From Leptodactylus fallax (Eukaryota > Chordata > Amphibia > Anura > Leptodactylidae), in NCBI GenBank assembly GCA_947044405.1, contig CAMRHE010000358.1:496001-560000 (forward strand): DNA of 64,000 nt. The letters are read 5' to 3'. Under the pieces are notes generated by a model, which was given only the letters and a program-made list of their open reading frames with translations, searched no databases and was not told the origin of the DNA. Each line of letters opens with the position of its first letter. The first letter of the stretch is position 1. This document shows, piece after piece, positions 21,616-35,381 of this stretch. Made by a program: the position numbers and the translations under genes.

Positions 21616-23670
21616 ATTGTGCTATTGCTTCTCAGTGACTACATGTGATGTCATAAAGACTCCTGGCACCTGCTTTACCATGTAGAGTATATGAGATTTT
21701 GTACTAAAGATTAAAAGATTTCGCACTTCTTTACTTGTGTACAAGTTGAAGTGTACATGAATATGGTGCACACAGTACTTTTCACTTGTCTTGTACCCCA
21801 CCTCTTCCCTGGCATTTAGCTGCAATGAAGTTCTAGTATAATACATAGGATGAATTGCTTTCCTACATAAGTACATATGATCCCTCTCTTCATGTTTGTG
21901 AGGGTCTGTGTTGCAGAATTACCAGCTAGTAAAATACAGTGAAGAAAACAAAGAATTTTCTATACAATAGAAAGGAAAATTCTGTTGATTCCCCTTTTGC
22001 TCCAATGAACAGACAATCCTATTACCTGCACAGTCTGGTAGGTTTGTACAGTAACTTTCTTTTTTTTTTTTTTTTTGTTATAAACTGGCCTGAATAGTTT
22101 TTCCAGTAAACTTCAAGACTTTCAGAAACACTTTAACATGCTTGGATGCCAAGCCCTCTGATTCTAAAAGACATGTACCCTGTGGAGACTTGTACTGCTG
22201 GCAGATTATTGCTAAGCACTAGCTGTGTCCTGACTGGAAACTTACAAAATAGGAACCTGCAGGGAATGTGCAAAAATAACAAATGCAGTGCTGGGATACA
22301 TAATTGTATTAGTTTCTCTTGACTTGCATTAGAAATGTGAAATAAGTTGGAGAGTGAGCTGTGAAGGTGCGACCCAGACACACACACTGGACGTGATTCA
22401 CCGCGAGTGGGGAAAGTTACACTTTAATGTCAGATTGTTAATCCTGAACATGATTCATTTCTCTTGCCCAGAGTGAAAATATTCATGATGAGTCAGATCC
22501 TCAGGGTTCTTATAGTATGAAATGAATCAGCAGTCATCCGTCAACATCACCTCCTCTCACTTTCATGATTCAGGAACATTTCAAAGTAAAAATGTTCATC
22601 TTCAGGGATATAAAGACCTTGGCAGGTGAAATATTTTTAAAGGAACCACATGCTATTGTAAAAATAGCATACAGAATGCAGAATCTACACATAAAGTGGA
22701 ATAACAGTAAATATACAGTATCATTCACTGTATATTGCAATGATATGTATTTAGGCTGGATTCATAGAGCTATAGTACGTCCATATGGACCATATTACAA
22801 CCACCAATCGTGTTCCAACTTTGGGTATAATCATCTGAACTTAAAGCATTATCGATCCCTATGATGCTGCTAGTTTGGGTTATTAAACCATTGACTGAAT
22901 GGGATTTAGAGCGGTAATGCTGTCCAAATAATAAGGATGTATTATAGTCGTGCGAATCCCACCTAATGCTGTAACTTGTACTATACTCCAAAGCTTCAAT
23001 TCTGTAGGCTACCACAATACCTTTCGGAGAAAATGTCTGCACAGAACTTGATATAGTGATTTGCACATGTATCAGAAGTCTTCCCTTTTGTAGGCTCCAC
23101 CTCTAAGGTTGTATTCGGATCAGGAAACGTGATCCATGTACCGGTCCGTTCGGCTAAGGTTCAGTTGGGCTGGTAAATGTGGTCAGTACACAGACTGTGT
23201 TTCTTGCCCCTAACAAAGCTGTGTAAAGCCACCTGCGAATTGTCAGTTTTCCCTGAGTTCAGCTACAGAGTTAGCAGAGATTATCTGCTATGATTTCTCC
23301 AGCACACAGAGAAGAGTTGATCCTACTCCCCTATCTGTATCTCTCACATACACTCAGCAGCAGCAGCATGGAGGACATTCAGCAGTGATGAGCAGTGCAC
23401 TTCTGAATCCAGCACTGAGGTGAGAGAGAACACTTACTTTTTGTGTATGGTATTTTACAAAGTTTTTTTTTTTTTTTGCTTGTACTATTGATTCACAGTA
23501 GAACAATGGACAGTTACACAATTCAAGTGATAACACAGTGGGTGAATACAGTTCACCTGGATATTTAGTTTTAACCTAGAGAAAGAAGGAAATATTACTC
23601 CTGAAAATTGCTGAGAAACATTTCCCGATTTAATGTATGATAGTAGCCAAAACATCTGTATTATACTTAC

Positions 23671-23773
23671 TAGCTTTCCTTGGACATTTCATACATTTGC
23701 CTAAGCCCCAGGAGGTGCCGACTGTTCCACAGCAATCTTCTTGCTTTGAGAGTCCCGGAAGCGGCTTTCCACA
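23671..23773 (-). CDS. ltbp1: ltbp1 exon 4: core of first 8-Cys module
   Basis: Encodes residues 240-273 ([20 protein letters not shown], then [14 protein letters not shown]) plus the first base of codon 274. It starts in phase 0 after acceptor ATTTTGTAG and ends before donor GTAAGT. The CC pair followed by GTVGTSWG is the hallmark of the first 8-Cys (hybrid-type) module of LTBPs. Five of the module's eight cysteines are here; the first is in exon 3 and the last two in exon 5. Confidence 0.95.
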
Positions 23774-24677
23774 CTACAAAATAAAATGAGAAACCATAAG
23801 GTCACCAATATTTTCCAAACATATAATCCAAACAGAATATGCTATATATTAGGGTTCTGAACACACACCATACAAGCATGTATGACCCTGGATGTCACAA
23901 AGGAGTGAAGCAACCCCAGCATCTGCACTTCCACACAAATTGCTGCCACCACTCGCCACTTACGGTAGACGGGACACTAATATACCCAGATCACTCACAC
24001 CAACGATTGGCAGAAGAATTGGACAGATGGCAAGCTTGTTGGCCTATCCAGGTAGCTTTCCAATGGGGTCCTGTCCATCATCCATTTTTGAAGGAACCTT
24101 AACCCACTTCCCTAACGTGCAAAATAGTTGACTATCTGAAGTGAATTAACATCCTGCTTAATGGATCACCGGCATCCTGAGCAGTGGATTGTAAGCTGGA
24201 ATTAATATATCCATTAGATATACAACAAGATGTAACCACTGAAATTAACAAAAAAAACATAACCAGACACACAACTCTCAACTCATCACACTATTCTATA
24301 ATGTAACTGATAAGAAGGCTGTGCTGGTGCTTCCACACTAACAACTGAGGATATGTGTGGGGCATTTTCAGACGGCGGAGGTTTCATGTAGATTTCAGTG
24401 TGTATTCAGCACTAAAATTCATATCCCGAGGTTTTCGTTGAGAGTCCACATTGCTGTTCAGCTCATTAAGCTGTGGACTTTTCTGCATGGAACTGAAATC
24501 CATATAGTAGAAAACTGTGTTGAAACCGTGGTGGGTGGCACCAATTAGCCTTCACATGTAATGGCATCTCTGAGGGGCATCTTAGAAATCAAGGTCATTG
24601 GCCATAAGGCAGACTATAAGAAGGCTCCAGATATTGTTGAACATATACAGTGGAATCACTCCCTGTGAAATACTTAA

Positions 24678-25810
24678 AGGGGTTTTCCCATGAACATAAC
24701 ATAAGTAGAGATTTTTAGACAATTAAGAGACAAACATTTTTGCAAATATAAATAATTCAAAATTTGGCAGCATTTTAAAAGATTTTCTCTACCATCTTAG
24801 AGGTAACAGTATTTTGTCTTGATTGGTTGCCAAGGATGACCATGACCATGACCATGACCATATGACCATGAATGCAGGAACTTTGTATAGTTTGACACTT
24901 GTCAGAAACTCAGCCATGATCTCCTTAGGGGGCGTTCACACTACCGTTGATGACCGTGAGTAGTGTCCGTTGCTATTGTCCGTTACAAGATTTTAGCATC
25001 GGACACTAGCTGAACCGTCAAAAATCCGTTAAAATTTCCATTAATTTCAATGGGTTTTTAAATTGTGTCTGTTAGTGTCCGTTAGTGTCCATTTACACCC
25101 AATCTGTCAGAAGTCCATTTTTTTTCCACGGACAAAAAATCCTACATGCAGGACTTTTTTGTCCGTTTGGAAAAACGGACTCTTGACAGACAGCAAGTGT
25201 CCGTTATTTTTTTAACATTGAAGTCTATGAGTAACGGACTTATAACGGACAGTAACTGATAGCCATCAGTTACTGTCCGTTATTTTATGTCCGTTTTTTT
25301 TCTGCGCATGCTCAGAAACAAAACAAAAAAAACGGACAGTGTTAAAAAACGGACACTAACTGATGCTAACTGATGCTAAGGTGTCCATTTTTTTGATTGA
25401 TCCATTAATTGGATCAGTTAAAAAAAACACATTAACATCAGTTAGTGTCCGTTAATGTCTGTTATGATAGGCGTCCGTTTTTTGTTTATTTTTTTGTTAA
25501 CGGACACCTTCATAATGGAATCCAACGGTAGTGTGAACCCTGCCTTACTGCGGGCAGGTTATCAGGCAGGGACACTACGTGCATGAGAAGATAACTCGGC
25601 CACAATAAGAAAATCATGGCTGGGTTTCAGACCATAAGAAGTTCCTGCATTCATGGTAGTTTCCTTTGACAACTGATCAAGACAAAAGACTGTACCCACT
25701 AAGATGGTTAGAGAAAATCTTTAAAACTCTGCAAAATTGTTAATTAGTTAGATTTGCAAAAATGCTTAGCTTTTAAATTTACATGTGGTTATGTTCATAG
25801 GAAAACCCCT
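24678..25810. mobile_element. Kolobok-like palindromic MITE interrupted by a second MITE
   Basis: The ends AGGGGTTTTCCCATGAACAT and AGGGGTTTTCCTATGAACAT are flanked by TTAA on both sides (24674-24677 and 25811-25814). TTAA duplication with AGGGG ends is characteristic of Kolobok elements. The two arms, about 250 and 266 bp, are inverted copies of each other, including the CATGAATGCAGGAACTT segment. The left arm also has a short ACCATG hexamer array at about 24838-24862. A 617-bp element sits at the centre. Confidence 0.8.
24928..25544. mobile_element. 617-bp Harbinger-like element nested in the Kolobok palindrome
   Basis: The ends GGGGGCGTTCACACTACCG and GGCAGGGTTCACACTACCG are flanked by TTA on both sides (24925-24927 and 25545-25547). 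The interior is unusual: about 25 near-copies of GTCCGTTA/TAACGGAC in both orientations, T-rich on one strand. There is no coding capacity. Its position inside the other element shows it arrived later. Confidence 0.7.
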
Positions 25811-27459
25811 TTAAGTATGACATGCCAAATACAATTTAAGTTGCACCTTGTACACTCTCATCTGGACTTACAATTGCATGAAGAGCATATCAGATGTATG
25901 AAATATGGAAAAACAAGAAATCTGTCTCTATTGGCCAATTACTATTGGTCATAGTCCTGATGCAAAATGAATACACTGAAAATAACTAAACATAGGACAT
26001 AAGGGATTTTAAGAAAGAGTATGGCTATACTGACTATCTTTTATAAAGAAAATACACAAACAATAAACTCAGTTGTTTTCTTCAGTAAAGAAGCAACATG
26101 AAACTTAAAATGTTTTCCCCAGTGTACCAAAGAGAGGCTCCTTGGAGATTGTATGTCCCGGCTTGACACTGGGAAATAAAACTTTCTGGCACATTCCATT
26201 CATGGAATACTGGCCGCCATACAAGCATAATCCTTACTCCATTTCTGCATTGCTTTTCCAATAAAATGATATTACAGAACTTCTAATATACTTGTGACCT
26301 GTCTCTAATGTGGAGTCAAAATCAGGTTTTGCCACCACAAAAATCTCAGTCCTGCTACCAAGAAAATACATTTTTAATCTATATGCAAATAAAGTACCTG
26401 TCTAGTGCAATCAGGCCACACCTGCTGGAGCACCACTATCACCTATGGGCGACACACATTGGGATCTGTCTATCATTATGTTAGGGCATGGGGGTGACTA
26501 CAAGTGAAAATGGGCGTTCTGGGAGGCGCAGAACACCCCAGATATATGGGACACCTCACTGGCATACAGATTAAAACATGATTTTCTTAGCAAGATTGCA
26601 GTTTGACACATAAAAGACATATTCACTATGTACTAGCAACCCCTACAACAGCATATACATGGTTTATAGACCATTATTGTGGTGGTAGACTGCCTGTAAA
26701 GATAGGAAAACAATGAAATAAACTAACACTGAAAAAGTACAATAGCCCATAAAGAAAATGTATGACAAGAGAAAGAGTACTAGTATGCCGATAGCAACCA
26801 AAAAGAGGGTTTCATTTTTTTCCCATATTTTCAGAAAGGTCCCCAACCTTTAAAATGTTTCTCCAAGAAAACGGCATTATGAAGTGTTCTACCAATGCTA
26901 TGTGTGCATGGAACAGGCATTACAGAATGTGATCAGCTTCAGTGCAGCTCTCAGCAGCCGCCGGATCCACAGGAGACCTTTTAATTACTTTCCTCATTCC
27001 ATTTTGTGTACCTCAGAGAACATTCCAGAGTATTCATTTTTGTGGCGCGAGGAGGCCTGAGGTAACTGAACAATGAGCTTGTGCAGCTGGGTATCACTGT
27101 GCCAAGCAGACTGTAAACAGGAAATAAATCACATATTGTACAATTTCGAAGAAAGGCTCCAAAACCAATACCAAATCCACATTTTGGTCCCACAGCATGA
27201 CATTCCTACAATATTTTAGAGGCTGTAGTAGTGTGAATGACAATTGCCTGGAAGACGATCCAGCCAGGAGAACAGCAATGATTATAGGGTAGCATGCATG
27301 TAGTCTCGCGGCACTGCCAAGAGGATCATTAAACGAAGGAAGAATACAGAGGGAAGCCACTTTAAAGAAAAGAAAAGGCCTGAACAGCAGTTCCTCCTCA
27401 ATACAACGTGAACATCTAGAGATGAAGTCTAAGTTCACCTTTTAGACACTGGTAATAAA

Positions 27460-28651
27460 CACTCAATGACAAAAAAACATTGCACGAAAGACTTGTTGGA
27501 ATGGAATGAAACTTTGTATGTGTGAATACAGGGGAAAACTGTACAACTGAAAGGAAGCCCAGTACCATGTTGGGCTTCCTCTAGCTTAGACACAAGATGA
27601 GATACAGCCGGGCATGCAGACATACCAGTTCTGTATGGTATCTGGCAGAACATTTCCCACAAATGTTGCGGCTGGGACTCTAGATCCCGCTCGATTGGGG
27701 ATATATCTGGTGAGCAAGCAGGTCAAGGAAGCGTTACAATCTGGCAGAAACATTTCTGCGAAACCCTTGCTATGCCTTGGTAAGCATTGTCCTATTGAAA
27801 AATGCCAGTTGGAAGCCATACCATGAGAGACAACACATGTGGCCGCAGGATGACCTACACATACTGCTGAGTTGTTAGTATTCCTTGTATCACTACTAGG
27901 AGAGATTATCACACCAGCAATTGGAGCATTTTTTTCACTCTACATCAAAAGCAGGATTGAAGCATTCATCAGAAGGCCTCCATACTCGATCCCGACCATT
28001 GGTAGATCCCAAACAAATCCTAGATTCATTGATAAAGACAAGACAGTTCCAGTCTTTAGTCTGAGCAGGACACGTATTGGGAGCTGTGAAACCAAATTTC
28101 CTCCTGCTAAGCACCTAGAAATGGTCTGGGCAGAGACTAGGGTGTGTAACGAAGGTGCCTCCTGTGTCTGAATGGTGGACAAGGAAATCGTAAGAGCTGC
28201 TCGTGCTTGTTGGCAGATTAAACAATCCTCACTACTGGTAGTCTATCTAGGTCATCCACAACCTGTTGCCTTGTGTGCATTCCCTCGTGTATCCACTGCT
28301 CCCAATACCTCCTAACAGCTACATCAGAATGGGCTAGATGGCAAGCAATCCATCAAAATTTACCATTCTGCTTCTCTCAGTCCAATGATATGCCCCCTCT
28401 CAAACTCTGACAATTAAAAATGTATTGGAGTACATCATAGAGGTATGACTAGCAGTCAATCACTCATAAAGAGGTACACTATCCAAAGGGAGCCTTTAAA
28501 AGCATTTTTATGGAGTACCAGGGTATGCACTTTTACACACTCTTGTGGCAAGGCCTAGTGTCTAATCAGACTCTACCTGTAATCATTTACATACCTCCCT
28601 GAGACGAGTTTTGCAGCAATTCGACATTTCAGTTATTTTTTTGGTCAACTG
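27460..28651 (-). pseudogene. decayed Tc1-like transposon (third lineage)
   Basis: The minus strand keeps scattered transposase traces in shifting frames: a GxIIGLREAEW-like HTH near 28380, a VFINESR segment near 28035 where the family has an Asp (here Asn), an ATTTTTCAATAGGACAATG segment near 27790 (the second-Asp region), and a SPDLSPIE-like stretch near 27700. Many stops interrupt it. The right end abuts TA (28652-28653) and the termini share a weak GACCAAAAAAA inverted repeat. This is an old, dead copy. Confidence 0.7.
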
Positions 28652-29784
28652 TACTTGGTTTGCAGCATTTGAGGGGTTGATGAGAAAATAAGATTCTTAT
28701 ATGTTTTTAAACTAGAAATTAACTGAACTTACTAATGTACTTTATCAAAACTCTGATAATTTCCCACTCTCAGCACGAGTCCTGCTGTCTAGGACCTTCA
28801 CTTTGGCATTCACTTATTCTGACATAGGCACAGAGCTTCCTCTCCAAAATAAGTGATGTTCCCAAAGGGAGTAGTCTGCCTCAGGACATTAGCTAAGCCA
28901 GCCTCCTTCTGTGTCACAGCTGATGCAGAGACAGAGAATAAGGGCTGATTTAGGGATTGAACTTAGCCAACCAGTCCCTTTAATATGTCACCGACACAAG
29001 GAGTGGGGGGGACTCTCAGATATGGACGTTCCCTGGATAAGGGGACTGGCGCTTAAAACAGAAAATCAGTGGATTTTTGATGCCTCTATGTAATCAGCTT
29101 TGTATGTAAAGGTCAACATCTCTCGTCGTTTACAAAAGGGTCAATGCCAACATGTGTGCTGGGATAGGGAGTCAAGTGATCAATATCTGCAACTTTGCTG
29201 GTTTAAGGCAGAGAAGGCAAATATTGATCAGCTTTTTATTTTTTTCTCTGCAGTGATCATAGCGATCAGAGCAAAAAGGGAGGACTGCACCATGACTTGG
29301 CCCAATAGCTACACCACTGGTTACCTCTACTACTCTGCTCACAATGTATTCTTATTCTTTTATATATGAAACCAAGGATGGGATACCTAGGGTTAATTAA
29401 ATAAGTCTATTTCTACAGATTATCAGTAGATGGCTTTGAAGTAATATTATGAAATCTCGATCCAATGTTTGGGAATCTGAGTCAATGACTTGAAGGTTCT
29501 TTCACCGTTTTATCATTACACACCTGGTGATGCACATCGGAGGTGGGTCAGGAATCCAAAACAAAGCCAGCTTTCATTGCTAGCACGATCTACACCAGAT
29601 TACCATCTCCTTGATCTCTGACTTAACATGTAATGAGTAATTAAAAAGAAATGCTAATAGTCATAGGAAAATAAGAGCTAGACCTCCGGTTCAACAGACT
29701 GTTTCAAAAATCAATGAATCGCATAGTCATACTGCAAGCTACTCTTAGTATACATATTGCCTATATGGGATAGTGACTGACAAT

Positions 29785-29850
29785 GTCTGTAAAGCGCTGC
29801 GGAATATGGTGGCATTATACAAGTAAGCAAAATGAATAAGTAATAAATAA
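29785..29850 (+). repeat. LINE/SINE-type tail motif
   Basis: GTAAAGCGCTGCGGAATATG followed by a G/A-poor stretch and an AATAAGTAATAAATAAAT tail. This motif is a familiar 3' tail of amphibian and fish retroposons. Only the tail is present. Confidence 0.5.
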
Positions 29851-31221
29851 ATATTGCTAGTAAATAGTTATATTCAGAAAGGTCTACGTTAGTCTGATAC
29901 AGTACTGCAATTACTTATCTCACAAAGTGATAATTCCCTCTAGTCACATGGTACAGACAGATAGGGTTCTCCCTCAATGATCTGGGCAACTCATGGCATC
30001 ATCTTGATCCATGTGGTCACCTGAACTTTCTGCTCATTTTTATAGTATTAATACTGCCTGGGTGTAAAAAAAAACATAAAGAAGCATGCATTCAACCATC
30101 AATACAAGTACATATGTGACATATAGGATCTACATTCAGTTCTTTCTTCTGCTAAGCTTGTATGCAACTTTACTTTGGCTATACATTTCTGCTGGAAAAG
30201 AAACAAGAAACACACATGCTGCAGCTGCTACTCTAATACATCTAGTAAGATAATACGCTGCCGCTGTACAGAATGAGGCAATAAATAAATTACCAGTTAT
30301 TAGTAGCCCTTTCCTCTCCATAGACTTCTGTGTGTGAGACTGGAAAGCAGGAATGCATCCTAGTACTTTCAGTGGAGCAGTACTAGTACTAGTATTCTTT
30401 AATAAGATCTATTACAAAGTTACTTATTTTCACCTGTACAATTCAAAGTTGGATGTCCGCTTTAAGAACTATGCACAACTGTAGCCAAAATATCCTGAGG
30501 ACTATGTTAGCCTTGAATGGTTGCACATGAATTTTCTAGCAGTACAACTATAGTAAGATCAAGATAAAAGGTGTGAATATGCCCGTAGTGGCACAGAAAT
30601 ATCACATTCCCTTTAGTCTGAGGATAGAAGTTGAAATGATTTAGATTTTCTGAAGGCAGCTGTCAAAGACCAAGATTTGTATTGGCTCATACATGAAATT
30701 CTTCTCAGCACTACTAAAACCCAACCATATTTCTTATATTAGAGTAACTATATCTGAATTTAAGTTGTATTGGTATTTGATACATCTTTAATCCTATGAT
30801 ATTTCATGGTATTGATCTTATCCAAGATCTTTAGGGGATAAAGCATTAGCGCAGTAAATGGATCCATGCTGGTTCTTGACAGTATATTTATTTTTAAACT
30901 ATATGAAGCCAAACCATGAGTCTTTAAGTCTTTCCAGTCTGGGTTACTATGTGCTGGGTGGGTATTTTTCGCTTTATGGACGGATGCCTGCATATTATGG
31001 TAACAGAGGGAATGTGTGAAACATGTTCCACACCTGATTTTGTTTTACATTTTTCTGACATTGTGGAAGTTTAGAATTTGATGGTTCATTTGTGAGTGAT
31101 GCCAGATATTTAAGATGGATGTTTTTCAACCTCCTTTGCAACAAGAAAACTTCAGAAAAGGATTTTCACCAAAAAAATTTCTGACCTGTTGGTATTCTCA
31201 CCTTTTGTTACAACATACACT

Positions 31222-31750
31222 TAAAAAATGAACTGGTCAAACAGCAAAGACTGTTTAGAATACAGCCATATTAGATCTCTCGAAGGGGGACAAAAGTTGT
31301 CTCTGTAGTGCCACCCTATAGTCAAAGTCAGACTCTTTAATACGCCTTGCAACATGACTAGCCAAACCAAACACCGTTGCAAAGGAGAACACAACTGCAG
31401 ACAGATGTTTTGGAGTTTTTTCCCCATGTCAGTAAAGTGCAGAGTGCTGGAATGACTAAGTCAGGGGCCTTCAAAATACTGTAGGTCTTGGGATTTACTG
31501 TTTGTCCTTGTGGAGAGCACCATAACGGATGGAGGGAGTCTTAAAGGTAAGGTAATGCTCTCAGATTAGCACTCTCTCAAGTGGAAGGAAGACCGTCTCT
31601 GTAGTGCAACCTGAGAAAGGTAGGTACCTTACAGTGATTGGCCTTTTAAGAGGTCTTGACACATGACTAAGGATATTAGCCAAACAGAGAGCCTTTCCAA
31701 AAGGAAAGGATGACCCTAACTGCAGACAGCTGTTTTGGGGTTCATGAAAT
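31222..31750. repeat. two tandemly arranged copies of one dispersed repeat
   Basis: Units at about 31222-31430 and 31556-31750 share, in the same order, GTCTCTGTAGTGC, a TGACTA...AGCCAAAC stretch, and CTGCAGACAG.TGTTTTGG. They are offset by roughly 310 bp. The spacing and order suggest a remnant of a longer tandem array. The family is not identified. Confidence 0.5.
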
Positions 31751-32428
31751 TTATACACAAAGAAAGAAGCAAATATTCTTGTTATGTGAAGAGTAAGTTT
31801 ATCTTTATATAACTTGTAAATCTTCTAGCCTACCAATGAAATACATCAGCAGATATAATCAAGGGTAATCTAAGTAAGAAGCCCCCCAATGATTGTTAGA
31901 ATAGAGCATGACTATTACTGAACATGCCATTCACTTCATCAGAAGCACCATCAACAAAGCTAGGAGATGAAGGGGCCAAGCAGTAAAGAGAATGGTGCAT
32001 GTCCTTTATCATCCTTTACTAGGTATAGTTCCAGCTCACAAATATCCACAGATTACATCACCTGCCATGTCACGAGATAAATAATGGTGAGTAGTCACAC
32101 ACCATCCCTACCAATAGTTTAAGAAAAAACAGGAAAATCAGTAGGATAACATTACATAATAAGCCATATGGACCCTCAGAATGGGATGAAGAAAAGGAAG
32201 AACATGGTCCTTCTCATTTAATAACCTCCTAACCTTTTCAATTCTTATTAATATTAAGGTCTTAGTGAAGTCCATTTTCCAGTACAGCAGGAGACCCAAT
32301 GCAGTACACAGAAGTGAAACGCTGGAACAGAGAATTACCTATTCCTATATGGATTGTTCATGGATTTTACATCCTAAATCTAAATAATGCAAAATTCCAC
32401 CTCTGCCAGAATTTACCATAGGTAAATC

Positions 32429-32841
32429 AAGGGAATCTATCACATTGAAAGTCCAATCTGTTCTAGTGGCAGCATGTTATAGAGCAGGAGTAGCTGAACA
32501 GACTGATAGATAGTTTTGTGGGAAACCGTTCAGTATAACTTTTACTTCATTGATATAAATCACTGCTCATTCTGAGCATTAAGAGTGAGTCCAGTTAGAG
32601 GTCTCACTCAGCGATCGACAGTTATCGGTATATGTACATTTATTTACATAGGAAAGACTGTCAGTGTCAATCACTGAATAGGACCGCCCACTGGACTCCT
32701 AAGGCCAGAATGATTAGAGATTTACATATATCAGTGAAGTTATACTGAGCATTACTACGTAACATCATTCTGCTCATCTCCTCCTGCTCTGTAACATACT
32801 CCCTACAGATCAGACTGCATTTTCAATGTGACAAGGTCTCT
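32429..32841. mobile_element. palindromic MITE
   Basis: The left arm AATCTATCACATTGAAAGTC...GCAGCATGTTATAGAGCAGGAG pairs with the right arm CTCCTGCTCTGTAACATACT...TTTCAATGTGACAAGGTC. A TTAA follows the right end (32842-32845). A related fragment lies at about 56650-56880, sharing GGACTCCTAAG and CTGCTCAGCTTC/CTGCTCATCTCC segments. Confidence 0.6.
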
Positions 32842-33369
32842 TTAAATATATTTCAATGGTCATAAAATATTGAAGAATGTCTATGGCATGTTCCCTGATG
32901 ACAAAGCATTTTCTAACAAGAATGATTTACAAATGAGAAAACCGTAAGACAAGGCCAATACTTCTCTGGATATTGTCATTTTAGCCTTACGCCGGTCAAG
33001 CGGCACTTCATGAAACACACAATTATGTTGGTCTCAGAAGAGATTTATCACATTTTTCTACAACATAAAGCTTTGCTTAACAACTTAGAACATTGTACTG
33101 GAATGACCTCAGTCTCTACATGTGCCAGGCACCTCTGTAACTACTCCTCCCTTCTGCAGTCCCAATGGCTTAATGCATGTCACTGAAGATTACAGAGATA
33201 CCCTACAAGCAAAAACAGCAAAATATAGGAGGCATCCAATCTTGCATAATACAAGATGATAAAGAGGGGGGAACTATTGGAATTTTGGTTCCATTAGTAT
33301 TCATGGATGCCAATTTTTTTTATTAAAAGTTGTGAATATATTTCAAAAACATATAACAGAAACACCTTA

Positions 33370-33776
33370 GGGGGAAACTGTCACAAGGTTGATGCTGCCC
33401 TGTCCAACTTGCTTTTTTCGTGCAGAAGTTTTCATAAAATTTCACATTACTTAGTGCAACCAAGCCCAATGCTGGAGCCCTCTTAATCATGTGTATGCAC
33501 TCTGAAGTCCTAGATATTCTTGAGATGTTGGCTTCCCTTGCTGCTGATCGACAGCCTTCTCCCTATGCACAGTACAGGGTGGAAACTGTCAATCATCAAT
33601 GGCAGGGCAGTGGAGCCCACTTATCATGAATACAAGCACTTGTGCTTCACCTAGTAAAATGTGACTTAATGTAATCTACTACAAGAGAAAAGCGACACAG
33701 TGCTGAAATCATAGTGTCTGTCACTAGCTTATGCAGCCTTCAGATAGGGCAGCATAAACTTGCTGGCAGATTACCC
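33370..33776. mobile_element. palindromic Kolobok-like MITE
   Basis: The ends AGGGGGAAACTGTCACAAGG and AGGGTAATCTGCCAGCAAG are each followed inward by TTNATGCTGCCCT. The right flank is TTAA and the left TTAG. There is no coding capacity. Confidence 0.55.
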
Positions 33777-35381
33777 TTAAGGAGATATGTCTGCCATCTA
33801 CCAATGTATTAGGTACCCCAACATTTTCATAAGGATTACAGACTATTAGGGATTAAAAGTGTTGTCAATTACAGCTTTCTTCCAGCATTGGCCACAATAT
33901 CTATGCCATACGTGGCCATCATTGCGTATATGTACATTGGGAAGCAAGAAGGGGACAATACACAATATACTACAATATACATGAATGTGATGATATGTAG
34001 AGTCTTAACTCTTTAATGATACCATGCAAACCTTAAGCTAACATTAGTATTATTCCTTGAATGAACGTTTGCTACAAGAACAAAAGATTGAGATATGTAG
34101 ACAAGAAACATTTCTTTAAAATGACTCCGTAGCTATTGCAAAATGTCATCTTTTCTTTATGAAATCTAAACTTTTGTGGTGAAAATCTATGATAATACTA
34201 GACAGGTTTATAGTTGAATGAGTATGATTAAAATGTTTGTGATTTGCCCGGTATTGGGAAAAAAACTATGGAAGAACTGCCTACACAAAAAATGTCATAG
34301 CAAGGTAGTCATTAACTAGATTAAAAATATCCTATTACTGATGCTGTGACCCATCTCTAGTACTGTATCTGTACCCCTACTATGTCTAGTACTTTCACCT
34401 ATGTCTATTTCCTGTTTCTGCAAAATACTACATGAGTTAATACTAAAATGGTTAGTTAGGCTTAGGATGATGTCACCAAAGGCCCTTGTAAAGCTGTACC
34501 AACTACTGCTGATGACATTGGGGAAGATAACTGAGGCACGGTAAGCTGAAGGTGAGAGAGGGAGGAATATGAGCAGTGATAGAGGGGTCTATAGGAAGCA
34601 GAATATGTGAGAGGCACAGGAGGAGCATGTAGGCATGTTGACAGAAGAACAGGTGGGGATCAGTTGATGATTCAGGGATGAATCTGAGGTCACACAAAGT
34701 CTCAAAAGTATCTGCAGATAGAGACCTCTTGTTTACACAGCAATTCATGCTAGAAAAAAAGAGGTTACATTGTGATTATGTGAGGTTTGGAACAAGGTGG
34801 AAAAAGGATAAGGATAGACACCGTGAGTAGACAATTACTAGACAATATAATGAGTCAAAAATAAAATCACCGTGTCCTTTCAATATATTGTTAAACAAGT
34901 ACAATACGATCCAAGCAAATTTGAGCTGTGCAGCATTCAACAGGCTACACATTGATTTGCAACCTATAGTTTACTGCCCATAGGCATAAACAGCAAACTG
35001 CAGTCTGCCCATGGATTTAAAGAAAAGCATTAACGAATCTGAGCTTCCTATGACTACCCTGCTTTACATTCTGAACCATTCCTCCAAACAGGATGTACTG
35101 TATGCTTTACATATGTTTTTCTGACTAATTAAAAAAGCCAGAAATTTTCTCTTCTTAAACTAGCAGAGAAGGAGTATGGAGATTTCAGTATGACATGGAA
35201 ACCTTTTAACAGATGCTGAATGCATTAAGGATATCAGGAATATGTTGGCCAAGAAAGAATCTTAATTAAGCAAACCTAACAAGTTTTAGCTTCCAAGAAG
35301 GAATTAACTTTCAGAAGAATACATAGAAAAATCTCGATTTATGTCCGTACTGCAGATAGTATTCAGTTTCCAGATCTTTAA

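Larger units (their letters stand above)
19236..23670 (-). other. ltbp1: ltbp1 intron 4
   Basis: 4435 bp, phase 1. It contains two Harbinger-like mini-elements (20002-20084, 20330-20431), dispersed-repeat pieces around 20660-21180, a 241-bp palindromic element (21375-21615) and an apparently repeat-poor stretch at about 22380-22620 with an AP-1-like TGAGTCA. The remainder shows nothing recognisable. Confidence 0.8.

Noticed and set aside
27094..27912. Overlapping minus-strand frames of 70-114 codons
   Set aside because: Those from about 27460 upward are fragments of the decayed Tc1 copy in shifted frames; 27094-27438 has no recognisable feature.
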